Assembly: GCA_902492205.1 (NCBI GenBank)
Contig: CABUKU010000018.1
Coordinates: 1-64,000, forward strand
DNA length: 64,000 bases
Direction: 5' to 3'
DNA from: an uncultured Bacteroides sp.
GTDB lineage: Bacteria; Bacteroidota; Bacteroidia; Bacteroidales; Bacteroidaceae
The notes below the pieces were generated by a model, which was given only the letters and a program-made list of their open reading frames with translations, searched no databases and was not told the origin of the DNA. Positions 50,298 to 60,110 of this stretch are shown here, one piece after another; the stretch's first letter is position 1; each line of letters starts with the position of its first letter. Both the position numbers and the translations under genes were made by a program.

Positions 50298-51665
50298 TTA
50301 CCCGAACAATGCGCGAAAAGCTTCTTCCACTTTCCTCACGGGAACCAGTTCTATTTTGATTTTCTTCGTGTCGATTCCTTGAAGATTATGCTTTGGGAGG
50401 ATGATTTGCTTGAAACCTAATTTCTCGGCTTCGCCTATGCGTTGCTCAATGCGGTTTACAGGACGGATTTCTCCGCTCAGACCTACTTCTCCTGCCATGC
50501 AGACTTCTCTCTCGATGCCGGTATCCATGTTGCTGGAGAGAATGGCACTGATGACGGAAAGGTCTATGGCAGGATCGTTGACCTTCAAGCCACCTGCGAT
50601 GTTGAGAAAGACATCTTTTTGCGCGAGTTTAAAGCCTACCCGCTTTTCCAATACGGCGAGCAGCATGTTCATTCGGCGGAGGTCGAAACCTGTGGCGGAA
50701 CGTTGCGGAGTTCCGTAAGCAGCCGTGCTTACAAGTGCCTGTGTTTCTATCAGGAACGGACGAACGCCTTCGATAGCTGAGGCTATGGCTACACCGCTCA
50801 TACCCTCATGGTCTTGCGAAAGCAAAAGCTCGGACGGGTTGCTTACTTGGCGTAGCCCGTCTTGGCGCATTTCATAAATACCCAACTCTGCCGTACTTCC
50901 GAAACGGTTCTTAATGCTTCTCAGGATGCGATACATATAGTGCTGGTCGCCTTCGAACTGAAGAACGGTATCGACAATATGTTCCAAAACCTTTGGCCCG
51001 GCAATGCTTCCTTCCTTGTTGATGTGACCAATCATCAGTACAGGCGTATTGGTTTCTTTGGCAAATTTAAGGATAGAAGCAGAACATTCCCTTACTTGCG
51101 TAATGCTTCCGGGAGAGGATTCGATTGTTTCGGTGGATATGGTTTGGATAGAGTCGATGATAACCAGATCGGGCTGCGTATTCTTGATGTGAACGTATAT
51201 TTGTTCCAAAGAGGTTTCGCAGACAATGAGACAGTCGGATGAGGTGTGCCGGATGCGGTCGGCACGCAGTTTTAACTGGCGTGCGCTTTCTTCTCCCGAC
51301 ACATATAGAATCCTTTTGTCGGTAAGGTGCAACACGGTTTGCAGCACTAACGTGGATTTTCCTATGCCGGGTTCTCCACCTATCAGTACAAGGGAACCGG
51401 GAACGAGTCCGCCTCCCAATACACGGTTCAACTCTTCATCTTTCAAGTCTATGCGTGGTTCTTCATGGGTGGTGATGTCGCTCAGGGCAGTGGGCTTCGG
51501 TTTCGGGATTTCTATGCCCGAAACAGGGCGCTTATTTACTGTTTCCTTTCGTACAATTTCTTCCACATACGTGTTCCATTCTCCACAATTAGGGCATTTG
51601 CCTATCCATTTGGGAGAGTCTTGTCCGCAGTTGGTGCATACATATACTGTCTTTTCTTTCGCCAT
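50298..51665 (-). CDS. radA: DNA repair protein RadA
   Basis: A 455-residue branch-migration ATPase that aids RecA-dependent recombination. N-terminal C4 zinc finger (Cys10, Cys13, Cys24, Cys27), Walker A GGEPGIGKST (residues 96-105), Walker B near LVIIDSIQT, the RadA-specific SIKNRFGSTAELGIYEM and a C-terminal Lon-protease-like domain. Length and motif order are standard. It is transcribed towards the RyR-channel operon, with 337 bases between. Confidence 0.96.
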   Translation of the reverse strand: MAKEKTVYVCTNCGQDSPKWIGKCPNCGEWNTYVEEIVRKETVNKRPVSGIEIPKPKPTALSDITTHEEPRIDLKDEELNRVLGGGLVPGSLVLIGGEPGIGKSTLVLQTVLHLTDKRILYVSGEESARQLKLRADRIRHTSSDCLIVCETSLEQIYVHIKNTQPDLVIIDSIQTISTETIESSPGSITQVRECSASILKFAKETNTPVLMIGHINKEGSIAGPKVLEHIVDTVLQFEGDQHYMYRILRSIKNRFGSTAELGIYEMRQDGLRQVSNPSELLLSQDHEGMSGVAIASAIEGVRPFLIETQALVSTAAYGTPQRSATGFDLRRMNMLLAVLEKRVGFKLAQKDVFLNIAGGLKVNDPAIDLSVISAILSSNMDTGIEREVCMAGEVGLSGEIRPVNRIEQRIGEAEKLGFKQIILPKHNLQGIDTKKIKIELVPVRKVEEAFRALFG

Positions 51666-51723
51666 TTTGCAACTTTAGTTAGTGAGCTATGGTTGCAAAA
51701 GTATCGAATATTTCCGAGATCTC

Positions 51724-53043
51724 TTAATTGCACATGAATAAATTGGAGTTCAATGATTGCAAAGCTCTCTTTTTATCGTCTGCTTTCATTACGAGTGATA
51801 CGTTGCTGTTACTGCCTCCATAGGAAATCATGCGGACGGGAATGTCTTTCAGGGCACTGATAATCGTGGCTTCATATCCTACGTTTTGCCAACGTAAATC
51901 ACCTACTACACAGATGATAACCATATTATCCTCCATATTGACAGTGGCATATTTCTTCAATTCCTTTATAATCTGAGGCAAATGTTCTTTATTGTTCACA
52001 GTAACGGATATGCCTACATCCGAGGTCGTTACCATATCCACTTGTGTTTTATGCAGGGCAAATGTGTCGAACACCTTGCTTAAGAATACATGTGAACGCA
52101 TATCGTGGACAGGTTTTATCTTGATGTAGGTGACGTCGTCTTTGGCTGCAACGGCTTTTATCTTGCCGTCGTCACTCTTGTTGGAGATTAAAGTGCCTGG
52201 AGCATCTGGTTGCATGGAGTTGAGCAAGCGGACAGGGATGTTTCTTGCTTTGGCCGGATATATGCAATAGGGGTGAAGAATCTTCGCACCGAAATAGGCA
52301 AGTTTCTCGGCTTCATCGAAATTCAACTCACGAACGGGGCGTGTTTGTTTCACTACTCTCGGATCGTTGTTGTGCATTCCATCTATGTCTGTCCATATTT
52401 GAATCTCGTCGGCACGGATGGCTGCCCCTATAAGTGAAGCGGTATAATCGCTTCCTCCGCGTTGCAGGTTGTCTGTTTCTCCATAAGCATTCCGGCAAAT
52501 GAACCCTTGCGTGATGAATAAATTGTTGCCTTCATATAGGTCGAGTGAATTCTGCAACTTTTCTTCGATATATTCCAGGTCGGGTTCTCCGTTTAGATCG
52601 GTACGCATGAAGTCGAGTGCCGGTAACAGAATGTTCTTAACTTTGTTTTCGTCCAGATAAAGGCTCATGAGCGTGGTGCTGATAAGTTCTCCGAGAGAAA
52701 GTATTTCTTTGTTCTCCGTTCCGTTGAATGTTCCTTTTGTATATTTCCATAAAGTACCGAATTTACTTAGGATATAGTCTACGGCTCTCTGTTTGGTAAC
52801 AGAGTCATGATAGAGTTCGTTAATGAAATTGATAAACTTAAATTCTAAGACATTAATCATGTCTTTGGCTCGTTCCACTTCATTGTTATAAAGACAGGCG
52901 GAAATTTCTTCCAAGGTATTGGTCGTTCCTGCGGTAGCCGATAAAACTACGATTTTAGCTTCGCTGTTACAGATCAGTTGTGCTACTCTTTTTATTCTTT
53001 CGGGAGTCCCGACTGATGTACCTCCAAATTTTAAGACTTTCAT
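51724..53043 (-). CDS. lysC: aspartokinase
   Basis: A 439-residue monofunctional aspartate kinase, first enzyme of the lysine, threonine and methionine branch. The N-terminal KVLKFGGTSVG binds substrate and ATP, with LQRGGSDYTASLIGAAI and WTDIDGMHNNDPRVV further on. The C-terminal part carries two ACT-like regulatory segments (DVGISVTVNNKEHLPQI and VGYEATIISALKDIPVRMIS). No homoserine dehydrogenase domain is fused. Feedback inhibition by an amino acid is expected, but which one cannot be read from sequence. It follows no partner closely. Confidence 0.92.
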   Translation of the reverse strand: MKVLKFGGTSVGTPERIKRVAQLICNSEAKIVVLSATAGTTNTLEEISACLYNNEVERAKDMINVLEFKFINFINELYHDSVTKQRAVDYILSKFGTLWKYTKGTFNGTENKEILSLGELISTTLMSLYLDENKVKNILLPALDFMRTDLNGEPDLEYIEEKLQNSLDLYEGNNLFITQGFICRNAYGETDNLQRGGSDYTASLIGAAIRADEIQIWTDIDGMHNNDPRVVKQTRPVRELNFDEAEKLAYFGAKILHPYCIYPAKARNIPVRLLNSMQPDAPGTLISNKSDDGKIKAVAAKDDVTYIKIKPVHDMRSHVFLSKVFDTFALHKTQVDMVTTSDVGISVTVNNKEHLPQIIKELKKYATVNMEDNMVIICVVGDLRWQNVGYEATIISALKDIPVRMISYGGSNSNVSLVMKADDKKRALQSLNSNLFMCN

Positions 53044-53356
53044 ATATTTACTGTTTTTAAGTGTTGTTGTTTCAAAGTTTTCACCTTTCCATTTTGAAAA
53101 GGTGGTTTATCAGAATGAAATTGCAATTATTCCTTTTATGCATATCCTGCTTTCAGCCGATTGCCTTTTATAGCGGTTTAACGGGAATATTGCGAGTTGT
53201 TATCTTGCTCTTTATTAATTAATAATCAAAGGATGTGCCATGTTCTTTTCAAGTATGTCTTATGTGGGTGCATGGACAGACTTGAATTAACCTTCGTTTG
53301 CATTTGAAGCATTAATTAATAATAAATATCAATTTCAACGGAAAGAATAGGAAACT
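53044..53356. other. intergenic stretch between divergent lysC and the efflux operon
   Basis: About 310 bases of AT-rich DNA upstream of lysC. I found no exact minus-strand TAnnTTTG, no amino-acid-run leader peptide and no lysine riboswitch. Nothing more can be supported. Confidence 0.3.
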
Positions 53357-53389
53357 TTTCAAGTTTTCTTGGTTTTCTATATATCTTTG
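53357..53389 (+). promoter_or_regulatory. promoter of the TetR-RND efflux operon
   Basis: TATCTTTG (53382-53389) matches TAnnTTTG; TTTC (53357-53360) is 21 bases upstream. The regulator's start is about 60 bases downstream, leaving room for autoregulation. Confidence 0.55.
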
Positions 53390-53448
53390 TTCCAATTTTA
53401 CTGTAATGTGACCGGCAAAATTAGAAAACTGATTAAATACATAAGGTG

Positions 53449-54090
53449 ATGAAGGATAGTATAAAAGATCATGCAAGCGCAAAAAACGAGCTGCGGGAAA
53501 GAATCATTGTAACAGCAATGGATGCTTTTACCAAGAACGGCATAAAGGGGATAACAATGGATGATATTGCAAATTCATTATCAATATCCAAAAGAACTCT
53601 TTATGAAACATTTGAAGATAAGGAAGAATTGCTTGCGGAGTGTGTGAAATTTCGTCAGGATGAAATGAAAAGATATGGCGAAGAACTGTTGGAAAAGGCG
53701 GATAATGTGCTCGAAGTTATTTTGAAATTTTATCAGTTGAGCATTGAATATTATCACAAAACTAACAAACGTTTCTTTGATGAAGTGAACAAGTATCCCC
53801 GGGTATGTGCCTTGATGCGCGAAAACCGTGATGAGAATTCCGAGAATACGATAGAGTTTTTTAAAAAAGGAGTTGATCAGGGGATTTTCCGAAAGGACGT
53901 GAATTTTGAAATTATCTATATGTTGGTGCGCGAACAAGTGGACTTGCTGTTGCAAACAAACTTATGCAACAAATATTCGTTCGTGGAAGTGTATGAATCA
54001 ATCATGTTCACTTTTATGCGTGGAATCTCTACGTTGAAGGGACAACAGATATTAGAGGATTTTATACAGGAATACAGACAACAAAAATAA
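53449..54090 (+). CDS. TetR-family transcription regulator
   Basis: A 213-residue regulator. The N-terminal helix-turn-helix is canonical (RIIVTAMDAFTKNGIKGITM, then DDIANSLSISKRTLYETFED). The C-terminal ligand-binding domain is typical in length. A GTG three bases upstream is in frame, but the ATG is preferred. It is the first gene before an outer-membrane channel, adaptor and RND pump, so it is the likely repressor of the efflux operon, responding to a pump substrate. Confidence 0.88.
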   Translation: MKDSIKDHASAKNELRERIIVTAMDAFTKNGIKGITMDDIANSLSISKRTLYETFEDKEELLAECVKFRQDEMKRYGEELLEKADNVLEVILKFYQLSIEYYHKTNKRFFDEVNKYPRVCALMRENRDENSENTIEFFKKGVDQGIFRKDVNFEIIYMLVREQVDLLLQTNLCNKYSFVEVYESIMFTFMRGISTLKGQQILEDFIQEYRQQK

Positions 54091-54122
54091 ACCAAGCAAA
54101 CAAATTTTATTAATTAATTGAA

Positions 54123-55460
54123 ATGAACAAAATGAAGCGTTTTACAAGAAAAGGAATGCTACTTGTAATTGCGGTGCTTTTAACAACTTCTGTTGCCAAG
54201 GCACAGGACACGTTAAGGATTAACCTAAACCAGGCATTGGAAATAGCAATGAATGAAAGTCCTACCTTAAAGGTAGCCGACAAGGAGATTCAGAAGAAGA
54301 AGTATGCAAAAAAGGAAACTGTGGCACAGTTGTTCCCTACTTTGGATGCAACCGGCAGCTTGTCTCATTCGGTAAAGAAGATGTCATTTGCCATGGAAGG
54401 GAAAGTATTTGAAGCGGGTTCCAAGAATAGCTGGCAGGGTGGCTTTAATCTTGCATTGCCGGTATTTGCTCCTGCTTTGTACAAGTCCATCCAGTTGAAC
54501 AGTATGGACGTAGAATTGGCCCTTGAATCGGCACGTTCTTCACGTCTCGACTTGGTAAACCAAGTGACTAAAGCTTATTATCAACTTTTACTTGCACAAG
54601 ATTCTTATGATGTGCTGCTGAAAAGCTATCAACAAGCTCAGGCTACTTTGGAAGTAACTACCAATAAGTACAATCAGGGGGTAGTGTCGGAATACGATAA
54701 AATTCGCGCAGAAGTACAGGTTTATAACTTGAAACCGAATGTAATTTCAGCAGAGAATGCAATAAACCTTACCCGTATGCAGTTGCAGGTGTTGATGGGT
54801 TTGGATGTGAGCCAGCCTGTTGCAGTGGAAGGAAATTTATCGGATTACGAAAAGGAAATGTATGCCGACGTGCTCAAAGTGGATACATCTTTGGTGAATA
54901 ACACGGAGTTGAAACAAATGGATGTGCAAAGGCAGATGTTGCAGAAGACATTGAAATTGAATAAAACGGCTTTTATGCCTACTTTGTCTTTCACTTCACA
55001 ATGGTCGTGGATGAGTATGGCGGAAAACCTGAAATTCAAAGACTATGAGTGGCGTCCTTATGCTACGATAGGATTAACTCTTTCTGTTCCTTTAATCCAT
55101 GTCAGTGATATATTTAAAGTGAAGCAGTCGAAGTTCGATATTGAAAAGATAAAATATAATTTCGTGAATTTGCATCGCAATATAACTTTGCAGGTCAGAA
55201 ATTATATGGATAACATACAGAAGTCCGTGGAACAAATCAGTTCGAATAAAGAAGGTGTGCGACAAGCGGAAAAAGGCCGTGTCATTGCTGTGAAGCGTTA
55301 TGAAGTAGGCGCAGGTACTATCTTGGAACTGAATGACTCGGAAGTTGCATTAACACAAGCACAGCTTACTTACAACCAGTCTATTTACGATTATCTTACC
55401 GCTAAGGCCGACCTTGACAAAGTGTTAGGTAAAGACCAAGTAATGATGCAGGCCAGATAA
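54123..55460 (+). CDS. TolC-family outer-membrane efflux channel
   Basis: A 445-residue exported protein with signal peptide (ending VAKAQ) and the OEP repeats of TolC: INLNQALEIAMNESPTLK, a long coiled coil and a C-terminal AKADLDKVLG. It forms the outer-membrane exit of the RND pump encoded downstream. Placed before the adaptor gene (42-base gap). An alternative start at 54132 is possible. Confidence 0.92.
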   Translation: MNKMKRFTRKGMLLVIAVLLTTSVAKAQDTLRINLNQALEIAMNESPTLKVADKEIQKKKYAKKETVAQLFPTLDATGSLSHSVKKMSFAMEGKVFEAGSKNSWQGGFNLALPVFAPALYKSIQLNSMDVELALESARSSRLDLVNQVTKAYYQLLLAQDSYDVLLKSYQQAQATLEVTTNKYNQGVVSEYDKIRAEVQVYNLKPNVISAENAINLTRMQLQVLMGLDVSQPVAVEGNLSDYEKEMYADVLKVDTSLVNNTELKQMDVQRQMLQKTLKLNKTAFMPTLSFTSQWSWMSMAENLKFKDYEWRPYATIGLTLSVPLIHVSDIFKVKQSKFDIEKIKYNFVNLHRNITLQVRNYMDNIQKSVEQISSNKEGVRQAEKGRVIAVKRYEVGAGTILELNDSEVALTQAQLTYNQSIYDYLTAKADLDKVLGKDQVMMQAR

Positions 55461-55502
55461 TAACTCACGAAAACATTAAAAGATTTAAAAACAAAGAATG
55501 AT

Positions 55503-56528
55503 ATGAAACGATTTGGAAAGATTCAGTTAATGACTCTGATAGCAGTAGCTTTATTCACCTCTTGTGGAAGCGGAGAGAAGAAAGATGATGCTGTAGCAAA
55601 TAAGGAAGAAATAGCAAAAGTGAAACTGGCTTTGGTAAAAACCGAACCGGTGGATCAGACGGAAGATTTCACAGCTACGGTAGAAGCCGATGTGAAAAAC
55701 AACATTGCTCCTTCGTCTCCGGTACGCATTGACAAGATTTTTGTTGAGGTAGGAGATCATGTCCGCAAAGGCCAGACATTGGTACAAATGGATGCTGCCG
55801 GCCTCATTCAGTCTGAGACACAATTAAATAACCTGAAAATAGAGTTCAACCGTATAGATGAATTATATAAAGTGGGTGGAGCGTCTAAATCTGAATGGGA
55901 TGCAAAGAAAACAAGTATGGATGTAGCCCAAACAGCTTATAATAATTTATCGGAGAATACAAAATTGGTTAGCCCGATTAATGGTGTGATTACAGCACGC
56001 AATTATGATAATGGTGATATGTATAGCGGAAGTAATCCTGTACTTACGGTAGAACAAATTGTTCCCGTAAAGTTGATGATTAATGTTTCCGAAGGTTATT
56101 TCTCTCAGGTAAAGAAAGGCATGCCGGCTACTATTAAGCTCGATGTGTATGGTGACGAAGAGTTTATAGGAAAAGTGAACCTTATCTATCCGACTATCGA
56201 TTCATCTACCCGCACTTTCCCTGTTGAGGTTGTTCTTCAGAATAAAGATGAACGGGTACGTCCGGGAATGTTTGCCCGTGTTACTCTTAGTTTTGGTGTA
56301 TTGGACCACGTAGTTGTTCCCGATCAGGCTATTGTGAAACAAGTAGGTTCCGGCGAACGTTTCGTCTATGTATATAAGGATGGTAAAGTTTCTTACAATA
56401 AGGTAGAACTTGGCCGCCGTATGGGAAGTGAATATGAACTGAAATCGGGAGTAGAGAGCGGTGCACAGGTAGTAATTGCCGGGCAATCCCGATTAACCAA
56501 TGGGGCAGAAGTTCAAGTAGAAGAATAA
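55503..56528 (+). CDS. RND efflux periplasmic adaptor
   Basis: A 341-residue membrane-fusion protein with a lipoprotein signal (ALFTSCGSGEKK, Cys21). The barrel-sandwich hybrid is visible in IAPSSPVRIDKIFVEVGDHV and ENTKLVSPINGVITARNYDN, around a short hairpin, followed by a beta-barrel (IGKVNLIYPTIDSSTRTFPV) and a membrane-proximal domain. It links the TolC-like channel to the pump. Confidence 0.92.
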   Translation: MKRFGKIQLMTLIAVALFTSCGSGEKKDDAVANKEEIAKVKLALVKTEPVDQTEDFTATVEADVKNNIAPSSPVRIDKIFVEVGDHVRKGQTLVQMDAAGLIQSETQLNNLKIEFNRIDELYKVGGASKSEWDAKKTSMDVAQTAYNNLSENTKLVSPINGVITARNYDNGDMYSGSNPVLTVEQIVPVKLMINVSEGYFSQVKKGMPATIKLDVYGDEEFIGKVNLIYPTIDSSTRTFPVEVVLQNKDERVRPGMFARVTLSFGVLDHVVVPDQAIVKQVGSGERFVYVYKDGKVSYNKVELGRRMGSEYELKSGVESGAQVVIAGQSRLTNGAEVQVEE

Positions 56529-56549
56529 CGCATACACAAAAAGTAAATT

Positions 56550-59500
56550 ATGAGTTTATACGAAGGATCGGTCAAACGACCTATTATGACATCACTGGTT
56601 TTCATAGCGGTGATGATATTCGGTCTTTTCTCGTTGCAGAAATTACCTATTGACTTGTACCCGGATATTGAGACGAATACCTTAATGGTAATGACGACTT
56701 ATCCCGGAGCAAGTGCGGCCGACGTGGAAAATAACGTTTCACGTCCGCTTGAGAATGTATTGAATACAGTAAGTAACCTGAAACATATCACATCCAAATC
56801 AAGAGAGAATATTTCCGTCATAACAATGGAATTCGAATTTGGTGAGGATATTGACGTGCTGACTAATGATGTACGTGACAAACTGGAGTTAGTAAAGTCA
56901 CAGCTTCCTGATGATGCGGAGAACCCGATCATCTTCAAGTTCAGTACCGATATGATTCCGATTGTTATTTTATCTGTTCAGGCAGACCAGAGTTTGCCTG
57001 CACTCTATAAGATATTGGATGACGGAGTGGCCAATCCTCTTGCCCGTATTGGCGGGGTAGGTACTGTATCCATATCCGGAGCTCCACAACGTGAGGTACA
57101 AGTATATGTAGATCCTATCCGTTTGGAAGCCTACAATTTAAGTATTGAAACAATATCCCAATTGGTAGCTGCCGAGAATAAAAATATTCCGGGCGGTAAC
57201 ATTGATATTGGTTCCGAGACTTATGCGGTGCGTGTTGAAGGTGAGTTTAAGGATGCCAAGCAGATGGAGGAAATTGTCGTAGGAAGCTATGAAGGAAAAA
57301 ATATCTATCTGAAAGATGTGGCACGTATTGTTGACTCTGTGGAAGAACGTACACAGGAAACATATAATAACGGTGTTCGGGGAGCGCAGATCGTTATCCA
57401 GAAGCAAACAGGTGCCAACTCCGTGCAAATATCGGATAAGGTAATGGAAGCTTTGCCCGAATTACAGAAAGCATTGCCTTCGGATGTTAAGCTGGGAATT
57501 ATCGTAGATACTTCCGACAATATCCGTAATACAATCTCTTCATTGGCTTCTACGGTGCGTGATGCGTTGATATTCGTAGGTTTGGTGGTATTTGTTTTCT
57601 TGGGAAGATGGAGGTCTACGGTAATTATCCTTATCACTATCCCATTGTCTTTGATTGCTTCATTCATTTATCTGGCAATCTCGGATAGTACGCTGAATAT
57701 CATTTCATTGTCTTCACTCTCCATTGCAATCGGTATGGTGGTGGATGATGCCATTGTGGTCTTGGAAAACGTAACGACACATATTGAACGTGGTAGTGAT
57801 CCTAAACAGGCTGCGGTGCATGGAACCAATGAGGTGGCAATATCCGTTATCGCTTCTACTCTGACATTGCTTGCGGTGTTCTTCCCGTTGACAATGGTTC
57901 CGGGTATGATGGGTGTGTTGTTCCATGAGTTAGGATGGATGGTAACCATCATTATGATTATTTCTACCGCATCTGCACTGTCATTGACTCCGATGCTTTG
58001 TTCTCAGTTATTGAGGCTGAATCCGAAGCACAGCAAGTTCTTCGATATGTGGTACGGACCTATTTTAAAAGCACTTGATGCTTTGGATGTAGCTTATGCT
58101 AAAATGTTGAATTGGGCAGTACGCCATCGCAAAACGGTAGTTATCAGTGCCTTGTCTTTCTTTGCATTGAGTATGGTGTTGGTGAAATATGTAGGAACAG
58201 AGTTTTTCCCCACCAATGATGATGGTCGTGTGGGTGTTACTTTTGAAATGCCTATCGGAACACGTACGGAGATTTCACGCGAAATGGCTTTAAAGGTGCA
58301 AGAAGAATGGATGAAAAAATATCCTGAGATAGAAGTTATAAACTTTACTGTGGGACAAGCGGATACGGATAATACTTGGGCTGCTATGAGTGATAATGGT
58401 ACCCATTTGGTGGAATTCAATATTCGGTTGAGTGATCCGGGAAAACGTAAGCGCGGTATTGTGGAAATCTGTGAGATGATGCGTCAGGATTTTGCTGCTT
58501 ATCCGGAAATTAAGAAATTCCAGGTAAATGTAGGCGGTAGCCGTGGGCAGAGCATGGGTGGACAGTCTACTCTTGATGTGGAAGTCTATGGATATGACTT
58601 CGCATTGACGGATACTGTTGCCAGTCAGTTAAAGGAACGTTTGAAGAACGTAAAAGGTACGGCGGACATCATTATCAGCCGTGGAGACTATCAGCCGGAG
58701 TATCAAATAGATTTCGACCGTGAGAAGTTGGCAATGAACGGTCTGAACCTTTCAACAGCTGCTACTTATGTGAGAAACCGAATCAATGGTGCTATTACTT
58801 CCAAATATCGTGAAGACGGTGAGGAATATGATATACGTGTGGTATATGCTCCGGAGTATCGCCAGAGTGTAACTGCTATTGAGAATATTCTTGTTTATAA
58901 CAGTCAGGGAAAAGGAATCCGTATTAAGGATTTGGGTACGGTTGTTGAACGTTTTGCTCCTCCTACCATCGAACGTAAAGACCGTGAGCGTATCAATACC
59001 GTTCAGGCAGTTATTTCCGGTGAGTCTATGGATAAGGTGGTTGCCGGAGCACGTGAGCAGATAGCGCAAATGGATATTCCGCAAGGAATAAATATCAAGC
59101 TTGCCGGTTCTTATGAAGATCAGCAGGAATCGTTTGGTGATTTGACCACCTTGATGGTTCTTATTATTCTGCTGGTATTTATTGTAATGGCAGCACAGTT
59201 TGAGTCTCTGACCTATCCGTTTATCATCATGTTTGCATTGCCGTTCTCGTTCTCGGGAGTGTTCATGGCATTGTTTATGACGGGAACTACCATGAATGTA
59301 ATTTCCATGATCGGTATGATTATGTTGGTTGGTATTGTTGTGAAGAACGGTATTGTGTTGGTGGACTATATTAACTTGAACCGTGAGCGTGGTTTGGCTA
59401 TTATCAATTCTGTGGTATCGGGTGGTAAGAGCCGTCTTCGTCCGGTGTTGATGACTACGTTGACTACAATTCTCGGTATGGTGCCAATGGCTATCGGTGG

Positions 59501-59690
59501 CGGACAAGGTTCGGAAACATGGCAACCGATGGGTATTTCTGTAATCGGTGGTCTGACAGTTTCTACACTGTTGACTTTGGTGCTGGTTCCTGTACTTTAC
59601 TGTATGTTTGCAGGAACGGGAGTAAAACGCCAACGTCGCAAGATGAAACAACTTGAGAAAACAATTAATTCATTGGAAAACAGTAAATAA
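56550..59690 (+). CDS. RND multidrug efflux pump (HAE1 type)
   Basis: A 1046-residue inner-membrane proton antiporter. Typical features: N-terminal span with VKRPIMTSLVFIAVMIFGLF, IDLYPDIETNTLMVMTTYPG, the acidic pair of span 4 in GMVVDDAIVVLENV, and the C-terminal repeat (GIVVKNGIVLVDYIN, LRPVLMTTLTTILGM). The Asp pair and the absence of metal-pump motifs favour the hydrophobe/amphiphile (HAE) type over the heavy-metal type. Substrates cannot be read from sequence. It is followed 9 bases later by a PII-like gene. Confidence 0.94.
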   Translation: MSLYEGSVKRPIMTSLVFIAVMIFGLFSLQKLPIDLYPDIETNTLMVMTTYPGASAADVENNVSRPLENVLNTVSNLKHITSKSRENISVITMEFEFGEDIDVLTNDVRDKLELVKSQLPDDAENPIIFKFSTDMIPIVILSVQADQSLPALYKILDDGVANPLARIGGVGTVSISGAPQREVQVYVDPIRLEAYNLSIETISQLVAAENKNIPGGNIDIGSETYAVRVEGEFKDAKQMEEIVVGSYEGKNIYLKDVARIVDSVEERTQETYNNGVRGAQIVIQKQTGANSVQISDKVMEALPELQKALPSDVKLGIIVDTSDNIRNTISSLASTVRDALIFVGLVVFVFLGRWRSTVIILITIPLSLIASFIYLAISDSTLNIISLSSLSIAIGMVVDDAIVVLENVTTHIERGSDPKQAAVHGTNEVAISVIASTLTLLAVFFPLTMVPGMMGVLFHELGWMVTIIMIISTASALSLTPMLCSQLLRLNPKHSKFFDMWYGPILKALDALDVAYAKMLNWAVRHRKTVVISALSFFALSMVLVKYVGTEFFPTNDDGRVGVTFEMPIGTRTEISREMALKVQEEWMKKYPEIEVINFTVGQADTDNTWAAMSDNGTHLVEFNIRLSDPGKRKRGIVEICEMMRQDFAAYPEIKKFQVNVGGSRGQSMGGQSTLDVEVYGYDFALTDTVASQLKERLKNVKGTADIIISRGDYQPEYQIDFDREKLAMNGLNLSTAATYVRNRINGAITSKYREDGEEYDIRVVYAPEYRQSVTAIENILVYNSQGKGIRIKDLGTVVERFAPPTIERKDRERINTVQAVISGESMDKVVAGAREQIAQMDIPQGINIKLAGSYEDQQESFGDLTTLMVLIILLVFIVMAAQFESLTYPFIIMFALPFSFSGVFMALFMTGTTMNVISMIGMIMLVGIVVKNGIVLVDYINLNRERGLAIINSVVSGGKSRLRPVLMTTLTTILGMVPMAIGGGQGSETWQPMGISVIGGLTVSTLLTLVLVPVLYCMFAGTGVKRQRRKMKQLEKTINSLENSK

Positions 59691-59699
59691 GTATATAAT

Positions 59700-59993
59700 A
59701 TGAAATCTGTATTTATAACATTCGATCAGGCTTATTACGAACGCATATTGGCGGTACTCGACCGTCAGGGATGCCGTGGATTTACTTATTTCCAGCAAGT
59801 GCAGGGACGTGGCTCGAAAACCGGTGATCCACATTATGGAAGTCATGCATGGCCTTCTATGTGTTCGGCTATTATAACGATTGTTCCCGATGAAAAAGTT
59901 GATCCGTTGCTCGAAATATTACATAATTTGGATAAAGCAACAGAAATGTTGGGGCTTCGTGCATTTGTTTGGAACATAGAAAAGACAATTTAA
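59700..59993 (+). CDS. PII-like small protein at the end of the RND operon
   Basis: A 97-residue protein with the length and strand order of a PII-like ferredoxin fold (MKSVFITFDQAYYERILAVL, CSAIITIVPDEKVDPLLEIL). It resembles the DUF3240/PII-like group found next to RND transporters. A glycine- and His-containing loop (GRGSKTGDPHYGSHAWPS) occupies the place of the PII T-loop and could bind a metal or nucleotide. It may modulate the pump; the ligand is unknown. Confidence 0.65.
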   Translation: MKSVFITFDQAYYERILAVLDRQGCRGFTYFQQVQGRGSKTGDPHYGSHAWPSMCSAIITIVPDEKVDPLLEILHNLDKATEMLGLRAFVWNIEKTI

Positions 59994-60019
59994 TCCATAG
60001 TATATAATCTTTTTAAATT

Positions 60020-60048
60020 GCCGCCTTGTTTTAATGAAACAAGGCGGC
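60020..60048 (+). terminator. intrinsic terminator of the efflux operon
   Basis: GCCGCCTTGTTT (60020-60031) and AAACAAGGCGGC (60037-60048) are exact complements with a 5-base loop, followed by ATTTGTTTGG. Confidence 0.85.
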
Positions 60049-60053
60049 ATTTG

Positions 60054-60084
60054 TTTGGTTGTATATACAAAATGGCTACCTTTG
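60054..60084 (+). promoter_or_regulatory. promoter of the SGNH-MBOAT operon
   Basis: TTTG (60054-60057), 19 bases, TACCTTTG (60077-60084): the best match to the Bacteroides vegetative consensus in this window. The first ATG is 27 bases downstream of the -7 element. Confidence 0.8.
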
Positions 60085-60110
60085 TGCTCGTTTATTTTTA
60101 AGGTAAAAAG

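Noticed and set aside
58752..59651. 299-residue minus-strand frame opposite the RND pump
   Set aside because: His-, Asn- and Thr-rich translation with no domain, fully antisense to a certain pump gene.
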